This document shows positions 24,325-35,321 of a stretch of 64,000 bases of DNA, one piece after another. The DNA lies in contig JAZGTH010000005.1 of assembly GCA_036877525.1 (NCBI GenBank), forward strand, positions 186,001 through 250,000, read 5' to 3'. The notes under the pieces were generated by a model, which was given only the letters and a program-made list of their open reading frames with translations, ran no database searches and had not been told where the DNA came from. Position 1 is the first letter of the stretch. The number at the start of each line of letters is the position of its first letter. This DNA comes from Chromobotia macracanthus (lineage: Eukaryota > Chordata > Actinopteri > Cypriniformes > Botiidae). The position numbers were made by a program, and so were the translations under genes.

Positions 24325-27065
24325 TGAGAGTGAGTCTCTCTGAGTGAGTCTCTCTATGAGTGAGTCTCTCTCTGAGTGAGTCTCTCTACTGAGTGAGTCT
24401 CTCTATGAGTGAGTCTCTCTGAGTGAGTCTCTCTATGAGTGAGTCTCTCTCTGAGTGAGTCTCTCTCTGAGTGAGTCTCTCTGAGTGAGTCTCTCTGAGT
24501 GAGTCTCTCTGGTGAGTTCTCTCTGAGTGACTCTCTCTGAGTGAGTCTCTCTGAGTGAGTCTCTCTCTGAGTGAGCTCTCTCTGAGTGAGTCTCTCTGAG
24601 TGAGTCTCTCTGAGTGAGTCTCTCTGAGTGAGTCTCTCTCTGAGTGAGTCTCTCTGAGTGAGTCTCTCTCTGAGTGAGTCTCTCTATGAGTGAGTCTCTC
24701 TGAGTGAGTCTCTCTGAGTGAGTCTCTCTGAGTGAGTCTCTCTCTGAGTGAGTCTCTCTGAGTGAGTCTCTCTCTGAGTGAGTCTCTCTCTGAGTGAGTC
24801 TCTCTCTGAGTGAGTCTCTCTCTGAGTGAGTCTCTCTCTGAGTGAGTCTCTCTGAGTGAGTCTCTCTGAGTGAGTCTCTCTCTGAGTGAGTCTCTCTGAG
24901 TGAGTCTCTCTCTGAGTGAGTCTCTCTCTGAGTGAGTCTCTCTGAGTGAGTCTCTCTGAGTGAGTCTCTCTGAGTGAGTCTCTCTCTGAGTGAGTCTCTC
25001 TCTGAGTGAGTCTCTCTGAGTGAGTCTCTCTGAGTGAGTCTCTCTCTGAGTGAGTCTCTCTGAGTGAGTCTCTCTGAGTGAGTCTCTCTGAGTGAGTCTC
25101 TCTCTGAGTGAGTCTCTCTCTGAGTGAGTCTCTCTCTGAGTGAGTCTCTCTGAGTGAGTCTCTCTCTGAGTGAGTCTCTCTCTGAGTGAGTCTCTCTATG
25201 AGTGAGTCTCTCTGAGTGAGTCTCTCTCTGAGTGAGTCTCTCTAAGTCTCTCTGAGTGAGTCTCTCTCTGAGTGAGTCTCTCTCTGAGTGAGTCTCTCTC
25301 TGAGTGAGTCTCTCTCTGAGTGAGTCTCTCTGAGTGAGTCTCTCTGAGTGAGTCTCTCTGAGTGAGTCTCTCTGAGTGAGTTCTCTGAGTGAGTCTCTCT
25401 GAGTGAGTCTCTCTGAGTGAGTCTCTCTCTGAGTGAGTCTCTCTGAGTGAGTTCTCTCTGAGTGAGTCTCTCTATGAGTGAGTCTCTCTCTGAGTGAGTT
25501 CTCTCTGAGTGAGTCTCTCTGAGTGAGACTCTCTCTGAGTGAGTCTCTCTGAGTGAGTCTCTCTGAGTGAGTCTCTCTCTGAGTGAGTCTCTCTCTGAGT
25601 GAGTCTCTCTGAGTGAGTCTCTCTACTGACTGAGTGAGTCTCTCTATGAGTGAGTCTCTCTCTGAGTGAGTCTCTCTGAGTGAGTCTCTCTGAGTGAGTC
25701 TCTCTGAGTGAGTACTCTGAGTGATGGAGTCTCTCTGAGTGAGTCTCTCTGAGTGAGTCTCTCTTGAGTGAGTCTCTCTGAGTGAGTCACTCTGAGTGAG
25801 TCACTCTGAGTGAGTCTCTCTCTGAGTGAGTCTCTCTCTGAGTGAGTCTCTCTCTGAGTGAGTCACTCTGAGTGAGTCTCTCTGAGTGAGTCACTCTGAG
25901 TGAGTCTCTCTCTGAGTGAGTCTCTCTCTGAGTGAGTCTCTCTATGAGTGAGTCTCTCTGAGTGAGTCTCTCTATGAGTGAGTCTCTCTCTGAGTGAGTC
26001 TCTCTCTGAGTGAGTCTCTCTGAGTGAGTCTCTCTCTGAGTGAGTCTCTCTGAGTGAGTCTCTCTCTGAGTGAGTCTCTCTGAGTGAGTCTCTCTGAGTG
26101 AGTCTCTCTGAGTGAGTCTCTCTCTGAGTGAGTCTCTCTGAGTGAGTCTCTCTGAGTGAGTCTCTCTCTGGGTGAGTCTCTCTCTGAGTGAGTCTCTCTC
26201 TGAGTGAGTCTCTCTATGAGTGAGTCTCTCTGAGTGAGTCTCTCTCTGAGTGAGTCTCTCTCTGAGTGAGTCTCTCTGAGTGAGTCTCTCTCTGAGTGAG
26301 TCTCTCTGAGTGAGTCTCTCTATGAGTGAGTCTCTCTATGAGTGAGTCTCTCTATGAGTGAGTCTCTCTATGAGTGAGTCTCTCTAAGTCTCTCTGAGTG
26401 AGTCTCTCTCTGAGTGAGTCTCTCTATGAGTGAGTCTCACTCTGAGTGAGTCTCTCTATGAGTGAGTCACTCTGAGTGAGTCTCTCTGAGTGAGTCACTC
26501 TGAGTGAGTCACTCTGAGTGAGTCTCTATGAGTGAGTCTCTCTATGAGTGAGTCTCTCTATGAGTGAGTCACTCTGAGTGAGTCACTCTGAGTGAGTCTC
26601 TCTATGAGTGAGTCTCTCTCTGAGTGAGTCTCTCTCTGAGTGAGTCTCTCTCTGAGTGAGTCTCTCTCTGAGTGAGTCTCTCTCTGAGTGAGTCTCTCTG
26701 TGTGAGTCTCTCTGAGTGAGTCTCTCTATGAGTGAGTCTCTCTATGAGTGAGTCTCTCTGAGTGAGTCTCTCTCTGAGTGAGTCTCTCTCTGAGTGAGTC
26801 TCTCTCTGAGTGAGTCTCTCTGAGTGAGTCTCTCTGAGTGAGTCTCTCTGAGTGAGTCTCTCTGAGTGAGTCTCTCTCTGAGTGAGTCTCTCTGAGTGAG
26901 TCTCTCTGAGTGAGTCTCTCTATGAGTGAGTCTCTCTATGAGTGAGTCTCTCTATGAGTGAGTCTCTCTATGAGTGAGTCTCTCTATGAGTGAGTCGCTC
27001 TGAGTGAGTCGCTCTGAGTGAGTCGCTCTGAGTGAGTCGCTCTGAGTGAGTCTCTCTGAGTCGCT
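24325..27065. repeat. 2.7-kb minisatellite, unit GAGTGAGTCTCTCT with 14/16-bp variants
   Basis: Some 180 units of 14 bp (GAGTGAGTCTCTCT) alternate with 16-bp units that carry an extra CT or AT. Variant units are clustered: GAGTGAGTCACTCT around 25790-25910 and 26460-26600, units with CTAT at 26300-26380 and 26900-26990, and GAGTGAGTCGCTCT only at the right border (26993-27048). Both ORFs called at the right border are repeat readings (SERLTQSDSLRATH), not genes. Confidence 0.95.
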
Positions 27066-27944
27066 CTCCTGGTGCTTTGATAACATACGCCGATCGGTCT
27101 GCACGATTTCTTAGTGAGACACGCAAAAACGTGAAAAAAAAAAGTACGAGAGGAAAGCGTTGCGTCAGCCGACAGATAGCAAGACCTTGTAAACATGTTT
27201 GTTTCTCCCGCCGAGGCATTTTTTCTTTTTTTGTATTAGTATTAGTTGGGCCGACGTGCATTAGTGATCTGACGTGAGAGATTCTTTCTGTACAACTTAG
27301 TTCTAGCTTTATAGTTGTAGTATTGTAAATCTGTAACAGTATTTAGTGCTTATGTGTGAATATAAAGTTTTAATTGTTTTGACAATTGACAGGCACGTGG
27401 TAGTTCTTGCTGTAGTATGTGTTGGCATTGAACAGAATCTGTAGTAAACCACGAAGTGACCTGATTCTACTGTCTGTTAGTTTGCTTTTTGCTCTGGAGT
27501 TTAAGCACCCACTGGCAAAAATGTAAACCTACGCCTGTGCCCACACTGGAAGGTTGTCATGCATTTAGTGACTAATTAGTTTAATTTAGTTACTAAATTA
27601 GTTGTTATTTATATAGTTATTAGTTATTATTAAATTAGTTTTCTGTTTGAATTTGAATCTTATGTATTTGTATTTTTACGTGTCATTTTTGTGTCAATGT
27701 GATTCAGGTTTGCTTACCTTTAACAGGTTGGACAGTAAAGGTAAGTATACAGTGTATACTTACCCTAACCCTGTACACAATACAGGGACACTAGAAAATA
27801 TATGAAACTCAAAGAGCCATGCTTTTGGGAGTTTGTCACTGAAATCAAGTCTGTAAATTAATCTATACTATACAGTAAATGTACAAAGTACTTTGATGTC
27901 TACCCTAAAAAATGAAGGGTAATAATGAAGTTATTGTTTTACAG
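27066..27944. other. Flank between minisatellite and first visible exon
   Basis: CpGs persist to about 27280 and then give way to AT-rich DNA. Near 27490-27535 the reverse strand reads CAGGCGTAGGTTTACATTTT then GCCAGTGGGTGCTTAA, which looks like a hAT terminus. No coding exon was supported. Confidence 0.35.
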
Positions 27945-29600
27945 CAAAAAGCATTTGCCATACCAGAACAGGCAGCTGTTAAGGTAACGGATGACACCTC
28001 TACAGAAGTGGACATGGATGTATTTGCTAAATTTTTTGCTGAAAGGGGAATGTGCTTTAGTTTACATGCTAATGATGGTAATTATGTTTATACTTATTTG
28101 GTCTTATTGTATCAAGTGTACTAAGAACAGTTCCTATAGATCCTGTTGTGAACAGAATAGACTAGTTTTCATAGTTTTTGGTTTCATTTAATATTAGTTT
28201 ATTATTGCAGAAGAATACTATGTAAGGCTACCTAAAAGTCCTGAAGGGAAGACAGGCTATGTAAGTATCTCTGTTCAATATGTTTGAAACTTTAAATCTT
28301 AGCTTTTTTCTAATGTGTTCATTTTCCCAAATTTGTCTTCTTAACAGGAACAATACTATGACGCACAGAGAGGCACAGGTTTTATTACGAATCGCCTAAA
28401 GACAGTTCAGAGAAACACTAGTTATAAAATGCCCTCTCGATCAAATGAGAAAACTTGTGGTCCTAGGATGGAGGAAAATATCTGCCTTACAGATCAGCTA
28501 ACAGGTGATGATTTCCAGGAAGCGAGCTCACTGCTTAAACACAGCACTGATCGTGATCTCATCTTCTGGAAGATGAAAGAAACTTTTCAGTACTGTCAGG
28601 AGATTGTTAAGGACCTGAAGAAGTCCACATCCATCTTTCACATTTTTCCTCGCTTCCTGGACACCAAGGGTCTGGTGAGAATTCATGCTAGCTGACTTAA
28701 CCCAAAGTATTAAATTTTAGCTTCTCTGCTGCAACCTTCACCTAATGTGGACTATCCCTTGCTTAGAATAGACAGCCAGATAAGATGATTCTCAATGAGT
28801 TTAGTGTACACATTCAGGGAGCACATGCTTTAGGCCATTGTGTAAACCTGTTGAAAGCTGTAAAAACTGCCGCTCACTTACAATACAACACCTTTGGTGA
28901 GAGAATTTCTCTGCTACTGCCTATGTCTAACAGAAAGTAAAGGGGACAGATTTATTTAAAAACTGTATATTTGCATCCACCTAAATCCTTCATTAATCAC
29001 AACTTTAAGTGTTAAAATCACTGCAAACCTGTGTGAAATGCACATTTGTGAATGGGAATTCTTTAAAATGTCAATATATTGTACAGCCCTAATCTTTAAT
29101 ATAGTCTAAATATGAGCCCATGTTGAAGATTGGCTTCCCTTTATCAGGTCATAATCTGTTGACTGTTGACTGATCACTGCAACTTTAAACTGCCATATTT
29201 AACAGAACTACAGTGAGGATTGACTCACTGTTAAGTTATGAATGGGGGAAAATCTTTAAGTGCTGTATCATTGTGGATCAGCACATGATTTATGAATATC
29301 TTTGATTTTGTTTTTGTTTTTACTGACTACACTTTTTGTGCTCATGTTATTTGATTAAAAGACTTTGCTTTGATGTTTGGCCTAGAAACAGCATCCAGAT
29401 TTTTAGAGAAGTGGAATACCTCCTTCAAGGACAATGTGATTAAGGAGGCAAAAACTCTAAATCCATCTGCATTCCTGCTACAGCTGATGAAATCTGCTGA
29501 AAAAACAACGGAGACAACAGTAATAAAGGTAAAAGTTCATTTTCTAAAAGTTCTCTAGAAAATGCTACATATTAAATTTGTATTTATGAAAGCTAACAAA

Positions 29601-29640
<40 letters not shown>

Positions 29641-30204
29641 CTCCTGAAATTTGGAAAGGTTAGCTGTTCTGCATTTTTTTCCTGACCATAGTAAATATCC
29701 TAACTGTAAACCAAACCATAAGAATAGTGAACCGTTACAACTCTAAAACATGTAGGGTTTTTCTTTGTTTCAAAGATGTAATTTGCTTGTAAGAGTCTAA
29801 ATTTGTTGTACATTTACTATGTTTTGATTTTAAATGTATGCTAGAATTTATGGCATTTAAGTAATTGTTATATTATTAATCAGTCCTGCAGAGGTTTGGA
29901 GGACCATCTTTCAGAGGTAGAGGACAGGCAACCGTATCTTCTCGCCACTGGACAAACCAAGACAGATGTGCTCAAGTTCTACATTGTGGTTGACAAGAAT
30001 CTCATACCCTGTCAAGCAAGTACTTCACTTGGAGCGTTTGATGAGCTTTTAAAAGCTCATTTTGTCTTTGGTGCACAATATGACCCATCTGTCAGCAGCA
30101 TGTTCACATTTATCCAGACTACAGTGTACAGAATCCATCCTAGCACATCCAGCCAATCATCACGCACTCAAGAGTTAAGAGCACGACTGTTAAACATTTA
30201 CTAA
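27945..30204 (+). CDS. C-terminal exons of a fish SAMD3-like multi-exon protein (partial, possibly decaying)
   Basis: Exons read from splice borders: 27945-28077, 28211-28260, 28348-28674, 28767-28779 (13-nt microexon), 29362-29528 and 29884-30204 (stop TAA). Phases join throughout. Recognisable stretches: SPEGKTGY; FPRFLDTKGL; DFALMFGLETASRFLEKW; EDRQPYLLATG; IPCQASTSLGAFDELLKAHF; MFTFIQTTVY. These match, as I remember them, uncharacterised teleost proteins often named 'sterile alpha motif domain-containing protein 3-like', a lineage-expanded family of unknown function. N-terminal exons are not seen and should be upstream, perhaps beyond the minisatellite. Oddities: the microexon has ATAAGA where a GT donor should be (28780), and the family's leucine-rich block before the last exon appears absent. 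An AATAAA follows at 30254. It may be a degrading paralogue. Confidence 0.7.
29606..29638 (+). repeat. (CT)n microsatellite
   Basis: About 16 CT units in the intron between the last two exons of the SAMD3-like gene. Confidence 0.95.
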
Positions 30205-30253
30205 GTTTAATGGAAAGTACATGATGATAAGATGTACCCAGCAATGACTTGCA

Positions 30254-30259
30254 AATAAA
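30254..30259 (+). terminator. Poly(A) signal AATAAA of the SAMD3-like gene
   Basis: AATAAA 50 bases after the stop codon at 30204; canonical hexamer at a plausible distance. Confidence 0.6.
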
Positions 30260-30469
30260 ACAAGCATTAAATTGTTTCGACACCTGAAGTTAGCTCATGG
30301 CATGTACCCAGGAAATAAGCTGAGATTGATTTGTGCACAAGAGGGATGCAACTTACAGTTCACCACCTATTCTGGTTTTTAGAAGCAGGACCTGTATGTT
30401 CACCCGAAAAATGATCATTTTAGCACTTGTGGTGACAAATCTCCCAACATATTTTTGCTGTGTGCCTGG

Positions 30470-30715
30470 CCACACCTATAAACCACAGATTCTGTGGTTG
30501 TATTTATGACAAGAACCAGTATTTAGTAATGCCCACATTATTACTCACATTCACATAACCTGCATGTCTTTACACTGTGGAGGAAACCCATGCTGACACA
30601 AGAAGAACAAACTTCATGCACACAGAAAGGCCTCCTAGCCCAGCTGGGGTTCGAACCAGAAACCTTCTTGCTGCAAGACAACAGTGCTACCCATTAACTC
30701 ACCACCCCTTCACAT
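30470..30715 (-). mobile_element. tRNA-derived SINE, DANA/mermaid-like
   Basis: On the minus strand the head reads GTGGTGAGTTAATGGGTAGC (A box), then GCAAGAAGGTTTCTGG and the B box GGTTCGAACCCCAGCTGGG, followed by CTTTCTGTGTGCATGAAGTT and GGGTTTCCTCCACAGTGTAA. These blocks match the DANA/mermaid SINE as I remember it. The 3' half is degraded. Confidence 0.75.
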
Positions 30716-31499
30716 CGTTTATGGTTTTAAATTAGGTAAGGGAGAAATCCAACTTGTGTTGTGCACAATGGTTTGAAGAATATTATGGTATGCTGTAGAC
30801 TCCTAGAAGCTTAAATGTTATCTGTGGTACATGTCCCAAAATTATAGTAATATTAAAACTACTGGTACTTAAAACTACTGTGGAGGTTTTAAGTACGAAG
30901 TACAATAATAAGTGCTGTGTCATTTGATTGTTTTGTTTGTAAAGTCATTTGGAAAACCTTGATGTGCAGGTGCTGATCTTAATAAAAACTGTTCATCACT
31001 GACAGTGAAAAGATGCTTTCCGTTAGAGCCATTAACATCACAAAGGTGCATCACTTAAAAACTGCTGTCAAACTGATAATACATCTCCCCACCACAACAT
31101 TCCAAAATCACATATCACTCACAGGGTATTACACATTTAATTGTTAGGTTTATTACATGCAATTTTATGATTGTTACTTATTTTTCACTTTGAAATATGT
31201 TTAAATAAAAGTTAACACATCTTCTAAATGGCACACTGCCTCACTGGCCTCAGACCTTCATGTGGTGGTTTGGGTAACAGGGTGTACCTCAACACTGGCT
31301 GGATCTGATGTCTCACTCACTACTCATCATGTTGACAGTTGCTGTGCTCTTGTAAAGGTGCTGAATGTTGTGTTGATACACTTCAGTAACAACATTTGAT
31401 CTTTGAGAAGTATATGTGATTTCACCATGATTCCGGAAGACCAGGACGTGGTCACATTCTTCATCTCCAGGCTTCAAAGCAGAAAGAAGATCATACACG
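30716..31499. other. Intergenic, nothing recognised
   Basis: AT-rich; no gene or repeat terminus seen. The minus-strand ORF at 31313-31498 has no recognisable feature. Confidence 0.3.
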
Positions 31500-31715
31500 T
31501 TTTAAAAAGGTGCTTCACAATGCTACAGAAGAACCTTTTCTGGCTGTATGGTTTCAAAAAGAACTTTTAACATCTGTAGAATCCTTGTTTCACAAAAGGT
31601 TCTTTGTAGTGGAAAGGGTTCTTTACACTATAAAAAGTTAACAAATAAATGGTTCTTTTAGGAACCTTTGACTTTTGGCTTTGAATAGTTCTTTGGGGAA
31701 CAAAAAATGAAATTC
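31500..31715. mobile_element. Degraded MITE of the AAGGTTCTTT family
   Basis: Repeated blocks AAGAACCTTTTC, AAAAGGTTCTTTGTAG, AAGGGTTCTTTACAC and ATGGTTCTTTTAGGAACC are typical of a dispersed fish MITE with this short motif in several orientations. The ends are not resolved. Confidence 0.55.
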
Positions 31716-32452
31716 ATTGTCTGTTGTTCTCATCTCTGGGATCCCGTAGGTCAGATTTACACTCAGTGTAATTCTTACACTCCTTACCGTCTTCTTTAGT
31801 CTGTTATGACACTACTACCAAGTGGTTTGGTTTGTGAGAATTCAGAGCTTTTGCTTCACAATTTTCTGTAACGTTTGCCTCTGTTTTTTTATCACCATCT
31901 CAAACATAAAATTGCAGGTACTTTACCTACTTATATTTACATGTTGAAGTCAAGCTGACATTTCCCACAAAATCCAATACAATGTTTGTACCTGTGATTC
32001 CTCCTTCAGTGTTATCACTTTTTAAAAATGCCTCTTGATTCTGGACAGACAGTAGTGTGTGTTTGTGTATGGATGAGTTTTGATCTTATTGTTACTGTAA
32101 GTTATCTTCATTAATAAACAAAATACAACTGTTCATTGTTATTTCACGTTAACCCATGCCCGTTAAACACAGCACGTGTAGCCTCCCACCCACAAGGAGC
32201 CGTCTGCCTTCTACTTCAGCCACTCAATGAGACAACAGTGTCAGCCATTTCAATGTCAAACTTAACTGATATAAATGGAAAAATAATTATGCAGATAAAC
32301 AGAATAAATAAATAAACAAGTAGCCTATTTTTGTTTACTTGATAATATAAAACAATAAATAAATGTTGATATGCCTACTTGTTCACATTTTATTCATTAC
32401 TTATTACTGCATATAACAAAAACATATCACATATCCATGGTCTCTCTCTAAT
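31716..32452. other. Intergenic, nothing recognised
   Basis: No gene or repeat terminus seen before the solo LTR at 32453. Confidence 0.3.
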
Positions 32453-33729
32453 TGTTACAGAGGAGGTAACTCTGCCCCACCTCCACGCCACCAGAGGGAA
32501 CCCTCACCAGAGTACTAACCGGTGTTCAGTTCCAATTGGACTACAGTTCCTAAAATGCTTCTTACCTGGGATTGACCTCTCCCTCTCACAGCTGAACTTA
32601 ATTAGCCTTCCCTATTTAAACCCCTTGCTAACATGCATTCATTTCAAAGTCTTGTTTTGCCCCGGCTACAATTTTGAGCAGGTTTTTTTTATTGTGTTGG
32701 ATTTACTGTTACCTTTCTAGGGAACTCGACACTGCGTCTGGCTTGACGCTATGGGGGGAACGCCTTCGGTGTGACCTGTCTGAATTCATGTCTAATCATG
32801 CTAATGATATTGGAAGCTTTCGTCGGCATTCTCTGATCTGTCAAATATCATCCTGCTGCCAGCGAGCAAACACTGCAGGATGTGGCTGGGGGGCGAGATC
32901 GTGGGTATTTATGTTTCACTGGCGCGAGAACGGGCTATCGCTCGTGACCGGCTTGATGAGCGGCTGAACTGTGAAAGTCCCATGAGCCTGCCCTTTCTCC
33001 TTCATCTCACACTGGGGCAGAGTTTTTGGAGCTGTATCTCTCTCTGCGAGAGCACGGGCATATAGGACGCCTCGCACTCATGAGACATTTGCGGGTAATT
33101 TCTCAGTGGGCGGGGCTTTGTCCCGGGAGGCTCCGACTCTGCCAATCGGGTCATTTTAGTCTCTTCGCATCCGAGTGGCAGAACATATGCGTCAGCGGGT
33201 CAGGCTGGTGCTGCAAAGCATGCAGTCTCTGTATTGCAGGCGTACCAAGCCGACCTGCTTAAGGACCTGGATCAAGGGGAGGGTCTTTTCCCTGACGCGA
33301 TGCCTGAGCTGCGGCGCTTCATGACTCCATGCTCTCAGAACCACCAAACAGACTGCTGCGGCCAAAGGTCATTCTTTGGGTCGTAGGCGATGCCAGAGGC
33401 AGAGCGTGGCTGATTGTGCACCTCCCTTCCTCTTCAGGTAAAGTACAGAGGAGGCGATGCCAGACGCAGGAGGCGAAGGACACCCAAGCTGGGGCTCGGG
33501 TGGGAGTATAGTATGCTCACCCCGCTCCTGCCCCATATCCTCCGTCCTTCAGTGACACAAGCACCTACATTAAGCATTGCAGGTGGGACCATGTTATGAT
33601 CATGGTGGCCCCTGTTTCTGCCTGTTCTGATGGGCCGGCTAGTGCCCATCTAGCCCAATGTTACTCTTTAGTGTGAGCCAGACATTGACATTCGGTAGGC
33701 AGGCAACTTGTATACAAGCTCCCTTGGCT

Positions 33730-33800
33730 GAGGAGTTGTAGCTCACTGCTGGTGGGCTCCTTCTTAGCTAGCGGTTGAAAGGTTGAGCCCCAGTCTCACT
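33730..33800 (+). other. tRNA-like module M1 in the DIRS element
   Basis: A-box-like TGTAGCTCACTGCTGG near 33737 and B-box-like GGTTGAGCCCC at about 33781, about 45 bases apart. Stems are imperfect, so it is tRNA-derived rather than a working tRNA. A second module follows within 50 bases. Confidence 0.45.
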
Positions 33801-33845
33801 TTCGGTAAAGTACAGAGGTCTGTGAGGTTCCATGTCAAAGCTTAT

Positions 33846-33912
33846 CATGGCAGGCCTGTGGCATAAGCCGGTTCACTAGAACTGAGAGACCCGGGTTTGA
33901 GCCCCAGCTCGA
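33846..33912 (+). other. tRNA-like module M2 in the DIRS element
   Basis: A-box-like TGTGGCATAAGCCGG at about 33857 and B-box-like GGGTTTGAGCCCCAG at about 33893. It shares the downstream phrase GAGCCCCAG with M1, which hints at duplication. Confidence 0.45.
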
Positions 33913-34926
33913 ACCACAGTAGTCAGACTGTCCCTGATCCCCACAGATCAGGGAAAGACCATGTGTTTTGGTTCTCAGGTTTTGATGTGGGCCCAACCAC
34001 CCTGGCGAACCTCTTTTCGATTCCTTTACTCCCCTCGAGGCAGTGCTTGCTGCCGATGTTTCAGCCCTCCTCATTGTATTACCTGGAATTCTGGTATCGG
34101 TTGAGATCGTGGTCCTAGGGCTGGAGCCATTTTCGCCCACCTTGGATAGCGAGTCAAGAGGCTCTCCTGGTCGGGAGAACGCCTCGAGGGTGGGGTCCCC
34201 TGGTGCTATTTTTCAGCCCATTTTCGGGCTATGTAAATATAGGGTCCTCAGCCTTCCACCTCCCGGCTGGCAAAGGAAATAGTGTGTTAGACGTGGCTGC
34301 TATTTTTCGCAGCTGCACCTCCACTCCACACAGGAGGTTCTCCACCCCCACGAGAGCTTCGCCTTCCTGAGGCATGAGTGAACATAGAGCGGCCTTGTTG
34401 ATACGTGCATAGAGCGGGCTTGCCAGTTACTGCAGGCAGTGATGGCTGTTTTCCGCTGCTCTGGCCCAGGGTGAGCTGGACTAACACCCAGGCTAGGAGG
34501 GCCCTATGCTCCCCACGAGGCTCGCTGGAGAGAGCAGCATTCCTTGGGGGATATAAGAGTAGCTAGCTGTCACTAGCCTTGCACCCTGCGCATAGGAGGC
34601 TGGCGTTCATGTCCGGAATGCCGCCCTATGCTTACTTCAGCAGGGTGCTGGGTTAAGGTGCACTTGCTTGCACAAATTAAGACCTTCTGTCCTGCAGGAC
34701 AGGAAGGCCTGGCCTCATTAGAGCTTGGTGAAAGAGCCTGTTCTGAACATAGAAGCCAACTCTTCTGTTAGCTTCCCTTGGATATTGTCCTCTGGGTTGA
34801 GTGTTGGTACCCTTGCTACAGAGGGTCCCCGGCTCCAATTGTGACAGACTGGCAGCCTTCGTTTCCGCTAGCCGACCCTCTCAAAGGCATAGGACCTTGA
34901 GCCGTTATTGTCAAGCCTTTATGCAG

Positions 34927-34995
34927 CAGGTCCATTAGCGCATTGGAATAGCGCTTCACCACTGACATGGAAGACCGGGCTTCAAGTCCCACGCC
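34927..34995 (+). other. tRNA-like module M3 in the DIRS element
   Basis: A box TAGCGCATTGG (34935-34945) with a GCGC/GCGC D-stem and B-box-like GCTTCAAGTCC near 34979. The homologous module is on the minus strand at 51846-51918 of the sister element, where the boxes are nearer to consensus (TGGCGCATTGG; GGTTCAAGTCT). Confidence 0.6.
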
Positions 34996-35321
34996 GAACA
35001 CCTCTTTGGGTGTCCAGTATGGTTACTACAGGGCCTTGTGTTTGGGCATCGGCCCCGAGAGTGCTATTTTTGTCACCCCAGTGCATGAGTAGGGTTGAGT
35101 GAATGCCTATTGTGATTTGTGCGTCTACACAGACCATGTGGCAGTTGCTCCCCTCGGCATAGCATAGCAGGTATTGCATTGCCTGCCTCGACCCTTGCCT
35201 GTTTACCGTTTTGCCTTTGCCTAGTCCATGCTAACCCTGTTTGTTTTTATTCGACCCTGCCTGTCTGACTACGTCAATAAATGCTGCCAATGAATCCTAG
35301 TGTGACAGGCCCATCATTACA

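Larger units (their letters stand above)
32716..35165 (+). mobile_element. Gag-only DIRS element nested in the LTR
   Basis: The left terminus (GGGAACTCGACACTGCG at about 32720) and the sequence after it match the reverse complement of the right terminus of the element at 51598-54395. A DIRS gag-like frame is legible at 33235-33325 (LQAYQADLLKDLDQGEGLFP then DAMPELRRF), with stops and shifts elsewhere. There is no reverse transcriptase, RNase H or recombinase. The 3' part, 33630-35165, is non-coding and includes three tRNA-like modules (33730-33800, 33846-33912, 34927-34995). The right terminus (GCAGTTGCTCCCCTCGGCAT near 35140) matches the other copy's left side in reverse. It is non-autonomous. 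Confidence 0.75.
32453..35321 (+). mobile_element. Solo LTR (TSD CTAAT) split by a DIRS element
   Basis: Starts TGTTACAG at 32453 and ends CATTACA at 35321, flanked by CTAAT at 32448-32452 and 35322-35326. The left part (to about 32718) and right part (from about 35166) align with the LTR at 21012-21666: CACCAGAGGGAACC / CACCAGAGTGAACC, AAAGTCTTGTTTTGCCCC in both, GGATTTACTGTT in both. Without the insertion the LTR is about 420 bp. The AATAAA signal is near 35276. Confidence 0.88.

Noticed and set aside
26968..27261. Minus-strand ORFs of 70-97 codons with a 14-residue repeat
   Set aside because: They read the minisatellite (14-bp unit times three frames gives a 14-residue period) and its flank; no start context, splice site or family support.
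24190..27540. The minisatellite as the core of one hAT element
   Set aside because: A hAT-like end is visible near 27535, but the left flank has the related phrase in direct rather than inverted orientation, and no duplication was found.
33835..34140. Minus-strand 101-codon ORF within the DIRS-containing LTR
   Set aside because: Antisense to the tRNA-like modules and the non-coding part of the element; no domain seen.
34927..34995. Functional tRNA gene
   Set aside because: A and B boxes are present but the T-stem and acceptor stem do not pair properly, and the module is part of a repeat element; reported as tRNA-like instead.
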